Part shown: piece after piece, positions 22,425-34,205 of the stretch | Layout of the letters: each line of letters begins with the position of its first letter | Numbering within the stretch: the first letter of the stretch is position 1 | DNA from: Capra hircus | Taxonomy: Eukaryota; Chordata; Mammalia; Artiodactyla; Bovidae | NCBI RefSeq assembly: GCF_001704415.2 | Contig: NC_030817.1 | Span: 36,343,550 to 36,407,549 of the forward strand | Reading direction: 5' to 3' | Length of the DNA stretch: 64,000 nt | The notes under the pieces: model-generated | The model's input: the letters and a program-made list of their open reading frames with translations, nothing else | Database searches by the model: none | Told to the model about the DNA's origin: nothing | Translations under genes and position numbers: made by a program

Positions 22425-22460
22425 TATTGTAAAGCAATTATCCTTCAATTAAAAAAAAAA
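22425..22460 (+). mobile_element. 36-bp bovine L1 3' tail insertion
   Basis: Only tattgtaaagcaattatcc and ttcaatt plus A10 are present, the extreme 3' end of the ruminant L1 family. Flanked by gacataaagtgga (22412-22424) and gatacaaagtgga (22461-22473), 11 of 13 identical, which supports a genuine, severely 5'-truncated insertion. Confidence 0.7.
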
Positions 22461-22611
22461 GATACAAAGTGGACTCTCAAAATAAATGTGCTGCATGACC
22501 TAATGTATGAATTGACATAGTTCCTGGACCAAATGGTTGGCTCTGAAGCTTGAACTGACCCATCCACCTACTTATTCATTCAGTAACTATTAAATTAGTG
22601 CCTACTATATG

Positions 22612-22824
22612 GGGGCTTCCCTGGGGGCTCAGAGGCCAACAAATACGTCTGCAATGCAGGAGACCAGGGTTCACTCCCTTGGTCAGGAATACGCCCTGGA
22701 AGAGGGCATGGCAACCCACTCCAGTATTCTTGCCTGGAGAATCCCCATGGACAGAGGGAGCCTGGCAAGCTGCAGTCCAGAGGGTTGCAGAGTTGGACAC
22801 AACTGAAGCAACTTAGCACGTAGG
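22612..22824 (+). mobile_element. Bov-tA SINE inserted in an L2 remnant
   Basis: Head ggggcttccctgggggctca has an extra stretch (aggccaacaaatacg) where other copies read ggtaaagaat, and its B box is damaged (ggttcactccc). The core is complete. The flanks read as antisense L2: 'aattagtgcctactatatg' before and 'gcactgttcatgtgcgctag' after. Confidence 0.88.
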
Positions 22825-23499
22825 CACGCACGCACTGTTCATGTGCGCTAGACACACTACACGCACACAGGCATTTGTGTCCTTGATTTATCCATTCATT
22901 TGCTTTCATGAGGCTTAACCTGTCAAGACTGCTGTGTTCCCTGAGCTGCTAGGGAGGTGGCTCCCATGGGTTTGGCCAACTTTGCAAGCCTTCAGACAAT
23001 CTGACTCTTTTTATCTGCTGTTGAGGTTGCTCACTTTGTTGCATCCTTCCCTGACAGAAGCTCAGAGCTCTCAGTTGCTTCTTGGGATGACCCATCTACA
23101 CTCCCTCAGAAGAGGCGTCTGTCTATTTTTTTTGCTCATTCAAGCGCGACCTTTGCTTCTTCTTCTGTCCCAGAAACCCTCCTCTCTCCACATTCTCATT
23201 CATCCGGGTTTGCCCCGGCAGCCTCCCACTCACACCTGCAAATCTCATTCACGTGGCATCGGGTTCATCACTACTGGCCAGAAGCATTCTCCTAAATGGA
23301 GCAGAAGACGCCAAGACAGAGGAGGGCATGGGTTTGGTGGTGCACAAGCTCCCCCTCCCTCCTCCTCCTTCCTGCCTGCTCTGCAGATGGATTTCCGTGA
23401 AGGAACCTCTGTCTGCTTTCCTGGAGTGAATGCTTTTAGAGTAGGAGGATGTTACAGTCCACTTTTATATGTTATACATCTCAGTTCCTGGTGATGATA

Positions 23500-24600
23500 G
23501 GAAGATAATTACCCACTCTGAGTTTACATAGCATTTGTTATGCTGAACAATATGTTATGTTGAAAGATTGCAGGTTTGGACACAAAAGAAAGGATACAGT
23601 TCATCTTCGAAGAAGCGGATCTTTTCCCCACGTGTGTTAGGATAAAATGCCCATTTCTATATTGACCTGGTTAGCAGTTGTAGTGATCATATCATCTGGA
23701 TTTTCGGGCTGGGTCTGGTTTAAAATACATGTTCTGTTAAGTCAGGAAGCCCAGTACATGGTGAACCTGGTCATGTCATCTGTGAGACAGTCATAGGAAA
23801 AGCTGGTCTATTTTGATACCCTTTTCAGCGTTTGTGGGGTTGTCTAATTTTCCTCTAGATAGCAGGGAGCGGGCAGGGTTCAGGCAGGGTGGGGGATGCC
23901 CAGAGAAGTTGAGGACAGCTCTTGGACAGCGCTGATAAGGTGAAACTGACCAGGCACAGCCCACTGGTTTACCTGATTAAGACTCAGGAACTACTTCTCA
24001 TGTGTCGTGTCTATCCCCGTTCTTGGTTCTCACTTTAAATTTGAGTCTGCTTGTGTTCCTGCAGAGCCTGCAAGAACACCGGAGTAGAAAGTTCAAATAA
24101 AGGGTAATACCATTATGTTGGCCACCTGGCAACCTTAAGCACTGAGAAAAGCTCCAGGCCCATGTGGGTGCTTCATAAACATCATTTAACGTTTAATGGA
24201 GGGAAGAGACTAGTAAATGTGCTCTCGGTTGGCAAGAGGACAGGGAATCTGATCCCTTCCTTCTGACATTTAAGCTTTGCTTTTTCCACACACAAAAACA
24301 CACATAGCCAGGGAGAATAGATGAAACACATATAGGAGATTCAGGAAAGCAATTTGTAAGGAAAAAAAAAAATTCCTGTTTTTCTTGTTAAATGGGCATT
24401 CAGAATACCAGTCCCACAGTGCAGAGGTGGATATGTCCTGACATCATTAAATAAAAGGGCTGAAAAATACACTGGCCAGTCTTGTTTGGACTAGGGTAAA
24501 ATAAGAGAAGACCTGGCCCCACTTCTCTTCCCTACCCCTGTCTCTTATACCAAAGACTCTCTGTTTCCTTAAAGCAGAGCATCTTGGAATTGTAAGTACC
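23500..24600. other. Unique sequence, no gene recognised
   Basis: No repeat or exon was recognised. Open frames are short and have no domain. Confidence 0.35.
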
Positions 24601-24602
24601 TG

Positions 24603-24720
24603 TGTATCACCACTGGACCTTGTAAAATACACATGTGGGTTTGCTGTATCTCAGGAGGGGCTGCAGCCTTGCACCTCAAGTAAGCATCAGCTGATGCCTG
24701 TGCTGCTGGGCCACAGTCTG
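24603..24720 (+). mobile_element. Possible MER5A-like fragment
   Basis: 'gtgtatcaccactggacctt' followed by 'gtaaaatacac' and, later, 'atcagctgatgcctgtgctg' recall the MER5A order, but the divergence is high. Confidence 0.35.
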
Positions 24721-25079
24721 CACTTTGCATTGGGAGGCCACAGAGAACAAGTTCTTGAGTCTAAATTGCTTGCTTCCTCTTGGCCCAAGGTCTCATTCAA
24801 TCCTTGGGTCAGAACTCAGAAGTGGGAAACATTTTTCTTGGGCTGGAGGTTGGAAACGTGTGTGAGGGTGTGTAGCTTGGGCTCCTTATCAGCTGGGTGT
24901 CTTCCTCAGCTTCCAGTGGGACTGAGAGGCTCTTCCTCCTGCTTGGCCAGTCTGTCTCTCCATGCTCTGTCCCCTCCAGGGTCCCTGATCCTAAGCTGAA
25001 TGTGGGAGCAGCTCAACCCTGGAGAAGGCTTTGCCATCTTGGCTGTGAAAGCTGATCAGCTGACCTTAGCTCCAGGCCT

Positions 25080-25195
25080 GCTTCTTCGTCTGTAAAATGG
25101 AAAAGAAAATACTGCCTACATCACAGTGTTTTTAGGATTTAACGACTTAACCCTTGTGAGGGACTTCATATGGTGCCGGACTCAGAACCAGCCCT
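25080..25195 (+). mobile_element. MIR SINE fragment
   Basis: 'cttcttcgtctgtaaaatgg' near 25081 and 'tttaggatttaacgacttaa' near 25131 follow sense MIR order. 25200-26160 holds no recognised element. Confidence 0.6.
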
Positions 25196-26170
25196 CAGAG
25201 AACCCTAGTGTTTTCTGTCACGTGCGCTGGTCTCTGCCCTTCTTAGGGAGCTGACAGTGTTCAGGAGGGTGAAGTTGCTGCTCTATTTGTGACCAAGTGT
25301 TCATGGTACACTTCGGCCTTCAGGGACACAATCAGGTGCACTGTGGTTGGAGGACTGTGAGGCGACTGAGCTCTGGAGGCCAAGTTCTGATCACCTCAGG
25401 TAATCTCGGGTGGCGGGTTCTGTGTGATGCTCAGGGAAATAAAAAAGACTGGCCGTCATCTCCGCAGTCTCAGCAAAAGCAGAGCACCGTTGGAGATCCC
25501 CTGCGAATGTAGCCGTGGGCCCCTCACCCTCTCCTGGACGTGAAGGCCAGCGCTCCCTCATCTGATGCTTGAGTCCTACAGACGATTCTGTTGACCTCTG
25601 CCGCTGCTTCTGTCATCCCTCTGACCACTGTTTCACTGTGACAAGGCTTCCCTCTGCGCTCCTGCCCTCATCCCTTCTGCTTGAGTCCTCTGTATCTGTC
25701 TCCTGATTCTGCGGCCATGCTTCTTCTGCTTACTGTCTCTCCCCCACTGTCTTGAGCTCAAACTCTCCCAGAAACTCTGTGATTGGATCTGCCAGATCTA
25801 GAGGGGAACACTTCAGTGAGCCCCTCATGGACCACTGGCCAGCCTGTGGTCCAATCAGCTGTAGTCAGGACCCCCTTGTTGTGAGGTAAAAGCCATGAGA
25901 CAGTCCCCTCTCCTGGGTAAAACTGCTGCAGGCGGCCACACATGGGTCATTTAGGATGCTTTCAGCAGAAAATCTGATTTAAGTGGCTTTCAAGGTGAGG
26001 AATTAATTGTCTAATGTAAGAAGTCCAGAGTTAGGGTGGTTGCTGGGTGGGTCTTTATTGGGCACTGGCCTAAACCTATTTTTCTCTTCTTTCCTGCTGG
26101 AAGAGCCTGGATTTTGTTTCCATAGGAAGCTGTATGATCAGGGGAGATTGTCCTTCCTCCGTAGCTATGA

Positions 26171-26396
26171 GGGGCTTCCCTACTGGCTCAGTGGTAGAGA
26201 ATCTGCCTGCAAAGCAGGAGCCGCAGGAGATGCAGGTTTGGTCTCTGGATTGGAATGATCCTCTGGAAGAGGAAATAGCAACCTACTCCAGTATTTTTAC
26301 CTGGAGAATCTGGATCATGGATAGAGGAGCCTGACGTGCTGCAGTCCATGGGGTCACAAAGAGTCAGACATGACTGAATGATTAAGTACACCCACA
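26171..26396 (+). mobile_element. Bov-tA SINE
   Basis: Head ggggcttccctactggctca; the B box is degraded (caggtttggtctctgg). Core and tail complete to tgattaagtacacccac. Flanks share an approximate agctat repeat (26163 and 26397). Confidence 0.9.
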
Positions 26397-26529
26397 AGCT
26401 ATAGCCGTGAAAATGGATTTTGATTCATTTCTGTCTGCTCCTTCTGCCCAAGATTGGTTTAGGCAGGGGCATGGGACCCAGTTATCACCATAAACACAGA
26501 GGAACTTCTGTGAAAAGTTTCCTTGCTCT

Positions 26530-27085
26530 TAAAAAGCAATGTGTGTTAACTTTCCAACTTAGCAATCCCACTCCTAAGAATGTACTCAAGGGAAATGAAA
26601 ACATACGTGCACACAAAGACCTGTCTGTGAATGTTTATAGCAGCTTTATTCATTGTAGATAAAACTAGTAACTGCTCAAATGTCCATTCACTGCTGAATG
26701 CATGAACAAATTATGGTATATCTATACAATGGAGCACCACTCAGCAATAAAATAGAACAAACTACTGAGATAGGCAACAAGCCAGAAATGCCTCGCGCTT
26801 AGTGAAAGAAGCTGAGTACAAATGGCGACCTTAATGTTTGTTTCCATTGATCTGACGTCCTTGCAAAGACAAATTATAGGGACTGTATTCAGATTAGTGG
26901 TTGCCAGGTGCTGAGGTGGAAGGAGGCGACTGACTACAGTCAGACAGGAGGGAACTTTTTGGCGTGACAAAAATGTTCTGCACCCTGATTGCTACGTGCC
27001 TGTACGCATTTATCACACTCATCACTTAAAGATGATGAATTTTACTGTATGTAACTTACAGATTCAGAAACCTGACTTTTAAAAA
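26530..27085 (+). mobile_element. L1M-class LINE-1 3' end
   Basis: Follows the ORF2-end/3'UTR order of old mammalian L1: 'agcaatcccactcctaagaa', 'atgtttatagcagctttatt', 'aatggagcaccactcagcaa', 'gattagtggttgccaggtgc', 'gggaactttttggcgtgaca'. It stops before a poly-A tail. Many differences indicate an old copy. Confidence 0.85.
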
Positions 27086-27261
27086 AGCCACACATATGGA
27101 GAGGAAGCAGGCAGGCCCTTTCTGCCCGCCAGACAAGGCCTTTGACATTATCTGAAGCTGCAGTAGCATCTTGGCACCATGAGGGGGAGCCGAGTTGGAC
27201 GGTCACACGGCACGTGGAGGATGGTAGAGTGGAAAAAATTACTGAGCTGAATTAACCAGCC

Positions 27262-27474
27262 TGGAGAAGGAAATGGCAACCCACTCCAGTGTTCTTGCCT
27301 GGAGAATCCCAGGGACGGGGGAGCCTGGTGGGCTGCTGTCTATGGGGTCACACAGAGTCGGACACGACTGCAGTGACTTAGCAGCAGAGAATCCCAGGGA
27401 TGGGGGAGCCTGGTGGGCTGCCGTCTATGGGGTCACACAGGGTCGGACACGACTGAAGCAACTTAGCAGCAGCA
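27262..27474 (+). mobile_element. BOV-A2 SINE with internal 85-bp duplication
   Basis: Second-monomer type BOV-A2 sequence (cccagggacgggggagcctg, tail cttagcagcagcag). The segment 27302-27386 is repeated at 27387-27471, giving two 3' halves in tandem and a terminal (cag)n. Confidence 0.92.
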
Positions 27475-27624
27475 GCGTCACCCCATCTTTGATTTCTTGT
27501 TTTGTGAAATAATTAGTTCCTTAGAGTTTAAGCTACTCAAATTGGGCTTTCTGCGCAAAGTATCCCATCCCTAGATGACACTGATCTAATGTAAATCACT
27601 GTGTGCAGTGGAGCTGTCCATCAG

Positions 27625-27764
27625 CTTGAGATGTGGTAGAAGCTTTGTGAAGCATCCTGATCCATCTAGGAAAATAATCTAGAGATACTGTGATGTTGGG
27701 ACGTGGCAGAGACTTCGTGAAGCATTGTGATCCATCTAGGACAATAATCTACAGATACTGTGAT
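27625..27764. repeat. 70-bp diverged tandem duplication
   Basis: tgatccatctagg recurs with a 70-base offset (27658 and 27728). Units 27625-27694 and 27695-27764 align throughout, ending agatactgtgatg, with roughly a dozen differences. Not a recognised transposon. Confidence 0.85.
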
Positions 27765-28259
27765 GACTTTATGCTTTTTATGTCTTGAGTCTCCTAGACT
27801 CTACTTCACACGTACTACTATGAAAGCTTCTAAATTATCTGTTTCCCTTAGACCTCTGAAGCGTATACATCATAACTACATGAGTAATATTTTCCCATGG
27901 TAAGTAGGGGCACTGTCAGCCAGTGAGGCCCTGGAAACCCAAGGTACTCGGAGCACAGAAGGACTAAATTTTCCAGACACTTGGTATTGCCATTTGGTAC
28001 CCCCAGTTTATCTTCTGGTGGAGAGAGCTCCCAGCTAAGGCTGAGCAGAAGACCACATGTTCCTGTGTCCTGAATAGGAATGTAGGTGCCTTCGGGGCAG
28101 GCAGAGGTGGGTCCTTGTCAGTAATACTGTAGACACACTTTCAGAGACTCAAGCGTGAAAGTAAGCTGTGACATTCAGACAACACTACTCTGACATTGAG
28201 GCCAGAGACTTTTTTTTCTGGTTTTAGAGCCAAGCAAGTAAGACCCCAAAGACTTGTAT

Positions 28260-28452
28260 GAAAGTGAAAGTCACTCAGTCATGTCTGACTCTTTGTGACC
28301 CCATGGATTATACAGTCCATGAAATTCTCTAGGCTAGAATACTGGAGTGGGTAGCCTTTCCCATCTCCAGGGGATCTTCTCAACCCAGGGATCAAACCCA
28401 GGTCTCTCACATTGCAGGCAGATTCTTTACCAGCTGAGCCACAAGGGAAGCT
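28260..28452 (-). mobile_element. Bov-tA SINE, minus strand
   Basis: A perfect 13-bp target duplication caaagacttgtat (28247-28259 and 28453-28465) bounds the insertion. Tail gaaagtgaaagtcactcag; head complete to gggaag. Same tail subfamily as the copies at 5506 and 11565. Confidence 0.95.
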
Positions 28453-29381
28453 CAAAGACTTGTATAAATAAGTCAAAGCTACAGATACAAATGATGACCA
28501 AGGTAAGTTCTAAGTCTGGAGTATTATTCTGTATACATGTGGCTCTAACTACTGTGTCATGAATCTGTCTTAGGACCAAAGAGAACCCTACATACCAACA
28601 TAGTGTCATAGGGCTACATAGTGTCACCTAGTTTAGCAAAAGCATACAATTCTCCCAGGTGACAAGGCCATTCATTTCCTGTCTGTCTGCATTCAATGCT
28701 TCCTTCCTTCCTTTCACGTAGGTCCACATTGCCCCTGGCTTTCTAGCACTCCCAGGGTAAGGCCTGGCATACGTGGCTAGGGATTCATTCTGTGGGCCTT
28801 TCTGTATCTCCTCTTCAACCAAAACATTGGGATCCCCAACCAAAGGACTCAGTTTTATGCATCTGATGAATGGACAAGCCAGGCTAATTTATGGTCCTTC
28901 CACATCAAACCTTGTTTCTCCTGTTACCCACATACTTGGGTATGGGGTTCAGGAGGACACATCAGATGGTGATATGACCTTTGACCCTACACTGTTGTCC
29001 TGATGCAGGGCAAATCAGCTCAGTGGGTGGAAGGGCATTCCTCTGATTAGGTCCTATACAGGGATGGTTAGTGGTGACTTAACTACGCATGGTGAATGAC
29101 TATGATCTACTTACATACATCCTGCTAAACACAAATGTACCCTGAAATTAACTTCTTAGCCAGAACCCCAAAATACCTGTAACCAATCCAAAGCCACCCA
29201 ACTCGAAGGGAACTGTGGCTGAAGGAAAACCCAAATGGAAATATATAATGGGGCTTAAGCCACTGGCAGTTAAAATATCACACATTTGCACATTTCATAA
29301 AACACACAACCATGTAAACTCTTTGCTAAGTTCCCTCCCACGGTCTTGGAAAGTATCTATTCAAGGGAAGGGTCTAGAAGC

Positions 29382-29842
29382 TTCAGTTCAGTTCAGTTCA
29401 ATTCAGTTGCTCAGTCATGTCCGACTCTTTGCGACCCCATGAATTGCAGCACACCAGGCCTCCCTGTCCATCACCAACTCCTGGAGCTCACTCAGACTCA
29501 CGTCCATCGAATCAGTGATGCCATCCAGCCATCTCATCCTCTGTCGTCCCCTTCTCCTCCTGCCCCCAATCCCTCCCAGCATCAGTCTTTTCCAATGAGT
29601 CAACTCTTCGCATGAGGTGGCCAAAGTACTGGAGTTTCAGCTTCAGCATCATTCCCTCCAAAGAAATCCCAGGGCTGATCTCCTTCAGAATGGACTGGTT
29701 GGATCTCCTTGCAGTCCAAGGGACTCTCAAGAGTCTTCTCCAACACCACAGTTCAAAAGCATCTATTCTTCGGCACTCAGCTTTCTTCACAGTCCAACTC
29801 TCACATCCATACATGACCACTGGAAAAACCATAGCCTTAAGC
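29382..29842 (-). mobile_element. BovB LINE 3' end, minus strand
   Basis: The plus strand begins with the (cagtt)n tail at 29382-29403 and runs back through the ORF2 end. The minus-strand translation shows MVFPVVMYGCESWTVKKAEC, then ELWCWRRLLRVPWTARRSNQ. It is the best-preserved BovB 3' segment in the window, with a one-base shift after SLEKT near 29590. Confidence 0.93.
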
Positions 29843-30238
29843 TTTATTAATTTAGGGGGGATAAAACCCTGCCTCTGATTTAATTAACTTAAACCATGTC
29901 ATATAAACATTTCCTGGCCTGATGGTGAATCCCTGTATGAAGTATATGTGCTGCTTACACATTAAGGGCTCACAGAAAGTTTGTTGAGTGAATGAACAAG
30001 AGAATGGAGCAGCCTGTTGTACTTTAAGCTGGCTTGAAGAACTAGGAAGCATACAGTTTATAATTCACAGATACTTATTCTGTTTCTTTTCTACAGCTTT
30101 CCCTCTGCTTCCAGTTATAGGTTGGTAATTAGGAGTTAGACTAGTTCCTTATTAATCTATCAATGGATATTTAAAGAAATTGGAGTATGTTTACCCTTTT
30201 ATTACAAATATAAATACAACCTCATCAGCTCTGGTTGA

Positions 30239-30297
30239 AAAGGGGCCCAGAAAGAGTGCTCATTTATTCATAATGAGCAGAGCAAAGGGGCCCCTTT
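30239..30297. repeat. Nested symmetric inverted repeat
   Basis: Outer arms aaaggggccc (30239-30248) and gggccccttt (30288-30297), inner arms gctcatt (30258-30264) and aatgagc (30272-30278). The loop is tattcat, and both sides have equal 9-base spacers. Confidence 0.85.
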
Positions 30298-32350
30298 GTG
30301 AAGTCAAAACTGAGCTCTGAGTCTGCCCCCTGTTCCCCAAGAAACCAAACAGGAATCGTAATGTGGGATGACATAGTGTTGAACGCTGTCCACCGCTGGG
30401 TGAGATCACCTCTCAGCTGCTGGAAGGCAAAGAGGTGAAACCCGCTTCATTTACTTTGAGACAGTTCTAACAAAGCCCACAGCGCTCGGTCATGGCAGAG
30501 AGGTGGAGGTGAAGTGGGCCTCCGCTGAGCAGGGCCCCTCCACCTCCCCGAACGTCACTGGCCTCCTGCTCACCTGACCTGTGAGGTGTTAGATTTTTCA
30601 CTACCCACCCCACCTGAGCTGTGGTGCCTGGAGCCTCCACCACGCAGCCCAGGCCAGGGTCCCCTCATCTGGAGGCTGCTTACCTCCTCCGTGAGGCCAG
30701 CCAGCTCCGCCTGATGCAGAGCAAACACCTCCCGGCCTGCCCATCTCTCCAGCCCCGTCTTTCATGTATTAGTTCTGTGCTTAGCATGTGATACTCTCGT
30801 TTTCTGCAGGCAGCCAGAGGGGTCACTCAGCAGTGCTTTCTTTGCTCAGTCATTTTCCTGCCTGGAAGGCCCAAACCCTCTGCTTCCCAGACAGGTCCCA
30901 GTCACTTTAAAGTCTCACTTCACACAGCAACCCCCACAGGCTGCCTTTATGCCTTTGCTGCCCACATCCCCACGAGCTCACTCTTGCCTTTACTTCCTGC
31001 TCAGTGATCTTCTTCCGCCGCCAGAACTTGGGTTGCTGTAGCTGCTCTTAATGTACATTTTGCCACGTTGTTTGAGTATGTTCAGTTTTGCTGTAGAAGA
31101 AAACAAATGAAGTGGATCAAACTTATTAATATGTGTTAGGCATGGAGTTCTTTTCACACTTAACCTGTTTGACAAATAAAGTTAATCAGAGCATATGTGT
31201 GAAACATAGAAAAGGGTGGAAGGACCCAGTAGCTACTAGATACTCATACACTAAATACACATAAAGTACTGCATATTTATGAAGTCTTAATTTAGATATC
31301 CACAGACACACCCCCTTTGATCTACATGTCCTCTATCAAGAAGCATAATATAATCTGGCAGCTCAATAGGCTAATTGCCAAGCTACAGCCATAGACAGAC
31401 AGAATTGGTGTGATAGAGCCAGTATATACCCTTAACCCCAGGCACCTTCATCTGTTGTGTCCCCCTGCCCATTCCTAACTCTAGTCCTTGCAACAATAGC
31501 ATCCCTGGGGAAAGCTAAACCCAGAATTCCAGTTGCGTGGTTTCTTCCACCTGCTTGTACTCTAGCCTAAGTGTGATAATTTACACCATATCTTTTCACC
31601 CTTGCTTCTCACTATGTGCTTTAAATTCATTTAATGAACCCTGTGATTCAAACATAGTTTGAGAGCTTTTCTGTTCCATGACCCCTGGGAGAGCTTGTGT
31701 GTTCATATACTTGGAGGCTACCAGTGTGTCGAGGTAATTTCTCACCAAGCATGGCTCAGTAAATATTTACTTAATGAGTGATTCTGTGAATGAACACACT
31801 GCAGAATTAAGAATTGTCTTTCAGGGCCCCACAGGCTCTTTTACAAACCTATCTACTATAGCAAAAAAGCCATGAAAACCTGACTGTTGCTGCCTTGTAC
31901 GCATTCGAGATGATCCCTACCTTTCTTGAGTAGGTCAGGGAAACTCTTGCAAGCCTAGAAGCAGGGTAAGCACATTCGAGGCAGGTGGATACACTGCGAA
32001 GAGTGAGAACAGAAGTGCTCGGTGGTGATGCACGGTAGGTGAGATGTTGTTTCCCAGAAAATGAGATGGTGATGAGAACAGGCTAAGAATGGTGGTCCAA
32101 ACATCCAATCACGAAGCAGGACAACTCAGGGAGAATACAGAGAAATATGGGATTTATAAATGAATGGTAGTGTGGTGTATAGAAGAGGCAGTTAAAGAAC
32201 TGGAATCTTGGGGCATCAGTAACGTTCTGGGTCAGTGTGTAAATGAATTTGGGTAGTACAAACTCAGGAGGGGCCTTGGGGGTTCAAAATACTTTGCTTC
32301 ATGAATGTACAAGAGCAGACAGTTGCCACTCCACTGGTGCTTTGCTTCTG

Positions 32351-32398
32351 TTTGTAATAGGTGAATTCTCCATGTTTGCAATAGGTTAATTCTCCATG
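32351..32398. repeat. 24-bp tandem duplication
   Basis: Units 32351-32374 and 32375-32398 differ at two positions (tttgtaataggtg versus tttgcaataggtt). Confidence 0.9.
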
Positions 32399-33384
32399 TA
32401 TGTGTCATTTTTTTTAAAACTGTAGGTTCCTTTTATCCTGTTTGATATGTATTTCAATAATACAGATCACTTTGTCTCCTTTCTTAAATCAATTTCTTGA
32501 AATATAAATAAGCAAATAAATACTCAAACAATTAACTAAGATTTCCTTCTATTGATGGTCTGTGACCATTCTGAAAAATAACATCTGCCCTCTGCTTGGC
32601 TCCGGGGAATTTTATGAGTGTTAATGACATGTCTGAAAAGCGTTTCATTTCCTTGGAAACAAGCTTAACAAAGTGTTTTTCTGTCCACAATGATATAACA
32701 AGCCACTCATGCTGTGCTACTGATTTATAATAATTGAAACTTTGGTTACTAAAAAATTTAAGTGGTTTGATGGCAGATCAAAATAAAAATATCAATTTTC
32801 TAAAATCTCCTACATGGTTTTAGGTGATAGATAGGTAAATGGTCTTTTCATGACTTAAAAAAACAAATTCCATGATATTTATTCTCCCATCATATTTTAA
32901 CCAGTCCTTCCATCAGTTCACGAGGTCATGGACTTGGCCTGTTTTTCATTTTGTAAACATCTGGATTTATAGTAAATGATTCATGCAGCCCAATACCTGA
33001 CTGCCCTCATTTTGCTCTGTCTTATTATCACTTGTGGAATCTGATTTACTTCCTACCCCACATACTATTCTTTCATTTGGAACAATTTCCTCAGTTATAC
33101 AAGTTTCCAGTTTATGGAATAATCATGATTAATTTGTCCACTGTAACGGAAAGTGCTATCCGGAAAAGGTTTTCTCATTTATAGCTGGGAAAATTCACGT
33201 CCTCCTTTGCAAAAAACACAGTGAAGGGCGGATGTGATAACAACAGCAAAGTCCCAGAGCAGAAGGTCACAAACAGGATTGGAGGGGACAAAGTCGGAAG
33301 TTTTAGATACACTGTTGTTTTTCTTCCTGTTGTCACTGTCTGACAGGTTATATGATTATTTATAGATTTGTTGCCCTCCCTCCT

Positions 33385-33498
33385 GGTCCCTTAACATGTA
33401 ATCTCCATGAGAGCAGGGACTGTATCACCAGCATATATCACTGTGCCTGGCGCATAGTAGACATTCAATACTATTTGCTGAGCTGTTGAATGAGTGGT
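33385..33498 (+). mobile_element. L2 LINE 3' end
   Basis: 'atctccatgagagcagggac', 'ctgtgcctggcgcatagtag' and 'acattcaatactatttgctg' with a tgaatgag end; typical sense L2 3' terminus. Confidence 0.8.
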
Positions 33499-33576
33499 CC
33501 ATCCATCCATCCATCAGTCAGTAAAATGATAAAATAGTAGATACTGATAGTTACTATTTGTTGAATGTCCCTTTGG

Positions 33577-33828
33577 GTGAATAGTGTCTCCTAACATCCA
33601 TGTCCACCAGAACCTCAGAATATGAACTTATTTGGGAATAGGGTCTTTTCAGATGTGATTCATGTAAGATGAGGGTTAGGGTGGACACAGGAATATGCCG
33701 GGAAAAAGGCTGTGTGGACAGCCTGGACAATGTGGTAGAGACTGGGTTTAACTAGCTGCAAGCTGTACAATGCTGAGAGTTGCCATCAGCCAGGAGAGAG
33801 GCATGGGACAGTTTCTCCCTCAGAGATC
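33577..33828 (+). mobile_element. ERVL-MaLR LTR fragment (MLT1/MST type)
   Basis: 'ccagaacctcagaatatgaa', 'cttatttgggaatagggtct' and 'tttcagatgtgattcatg' are the 5' half of a MaLR-type LTR, a long-dead endogenous retroviral family with no genes here. The LTR is cut by the BOV-A2 at 33829; its 3' half is absent beyond the SINE. Confidence 0.7.
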
Positions 33829-34102
33829 CTGCTGCTGCTGCTAAGTTGCTTCAGTCGTGTCAGACTCTGTGAGACCCCACAGACCGCAGCCCACCAGGCT
33901 CCCCCGTCCCTGGGATTCTCCAGGCAAGAACATTGGAGTGGGTTGACATCTCCTTCTCCAATGCATGAAAATGAAAAGTGAAAGTGAAGACGCTCGTCGT
34001 GTCTGACTCTTAGCGAGCCCATGGACTGCAGCCTGCCAGGCTCCTCCGTCCATGGGGTTTTCCAGGCAAGAGTACTAGACTGGGTTGCCGTTGCCTTCTC
34101 CG
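33829..34102 (-). mobile_element. BOV-A2 SINE, minus strand, two monomers
   Basis: The plus strand starts with (ctg)n at 33829 (the SINE's 3' cag tail), monomer 2 to ccttctccaatgcatg, the linker aaaatgaaaagtgaaagtg, then monomer 1 to ccttctccg at 34102. Confidence 0.92.
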
Positions 34103-34205
34103 GCCTTTATGTGACCATTGCCAATTTACAGATAAGGAAACTGGTTCACAGAAGCTAAATGTCTTGCTAGTAGGTGACCCGTAGCCCAACTCAGGTTTTT
34201 GCCTC
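34103..34205 (-). mobile_element. MIR SINE core fragment
   Basis: 'ccaatttacagataaggaaa' and 'ctaaatgtcttgctagtagg' match the reversed MIR core. It abuts the BOV-A2 directly. Confidence 0.65.

Larger units (their letters stand above)
29850..33380. other. 3.5-kb repeat-poor region, no gene recognised
   Basis: I recognise no transposon over this span except scattered A/T runs. GC-rich patches occur at 30480-30760. A nested inverted repeat lies at 30239-30297 and a small tandem repeat at 32351-32398. No coding exon with convincing splice sites was found. Confidence 0.4.

Noticed and set aside
22934..23494. 186-codon open frame in non-repeat sequence
   Set aside because: It is the longest open frame outside BovB, but leucine/serine/proline-rich with no domain, no homologue that I know, and within expectation for pyrimidine-rich DNA of this length.
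30480..30760. GC-rich patch as a CpG-island promoter
   Set aside because: Too few CpG dinucleotides over too short a span, and no downstream exon-like structure.
33501..33520. Short (catc)n run as a microsatellite
   Set aside because: Only about four units, next to the L2 tail; too short to list.
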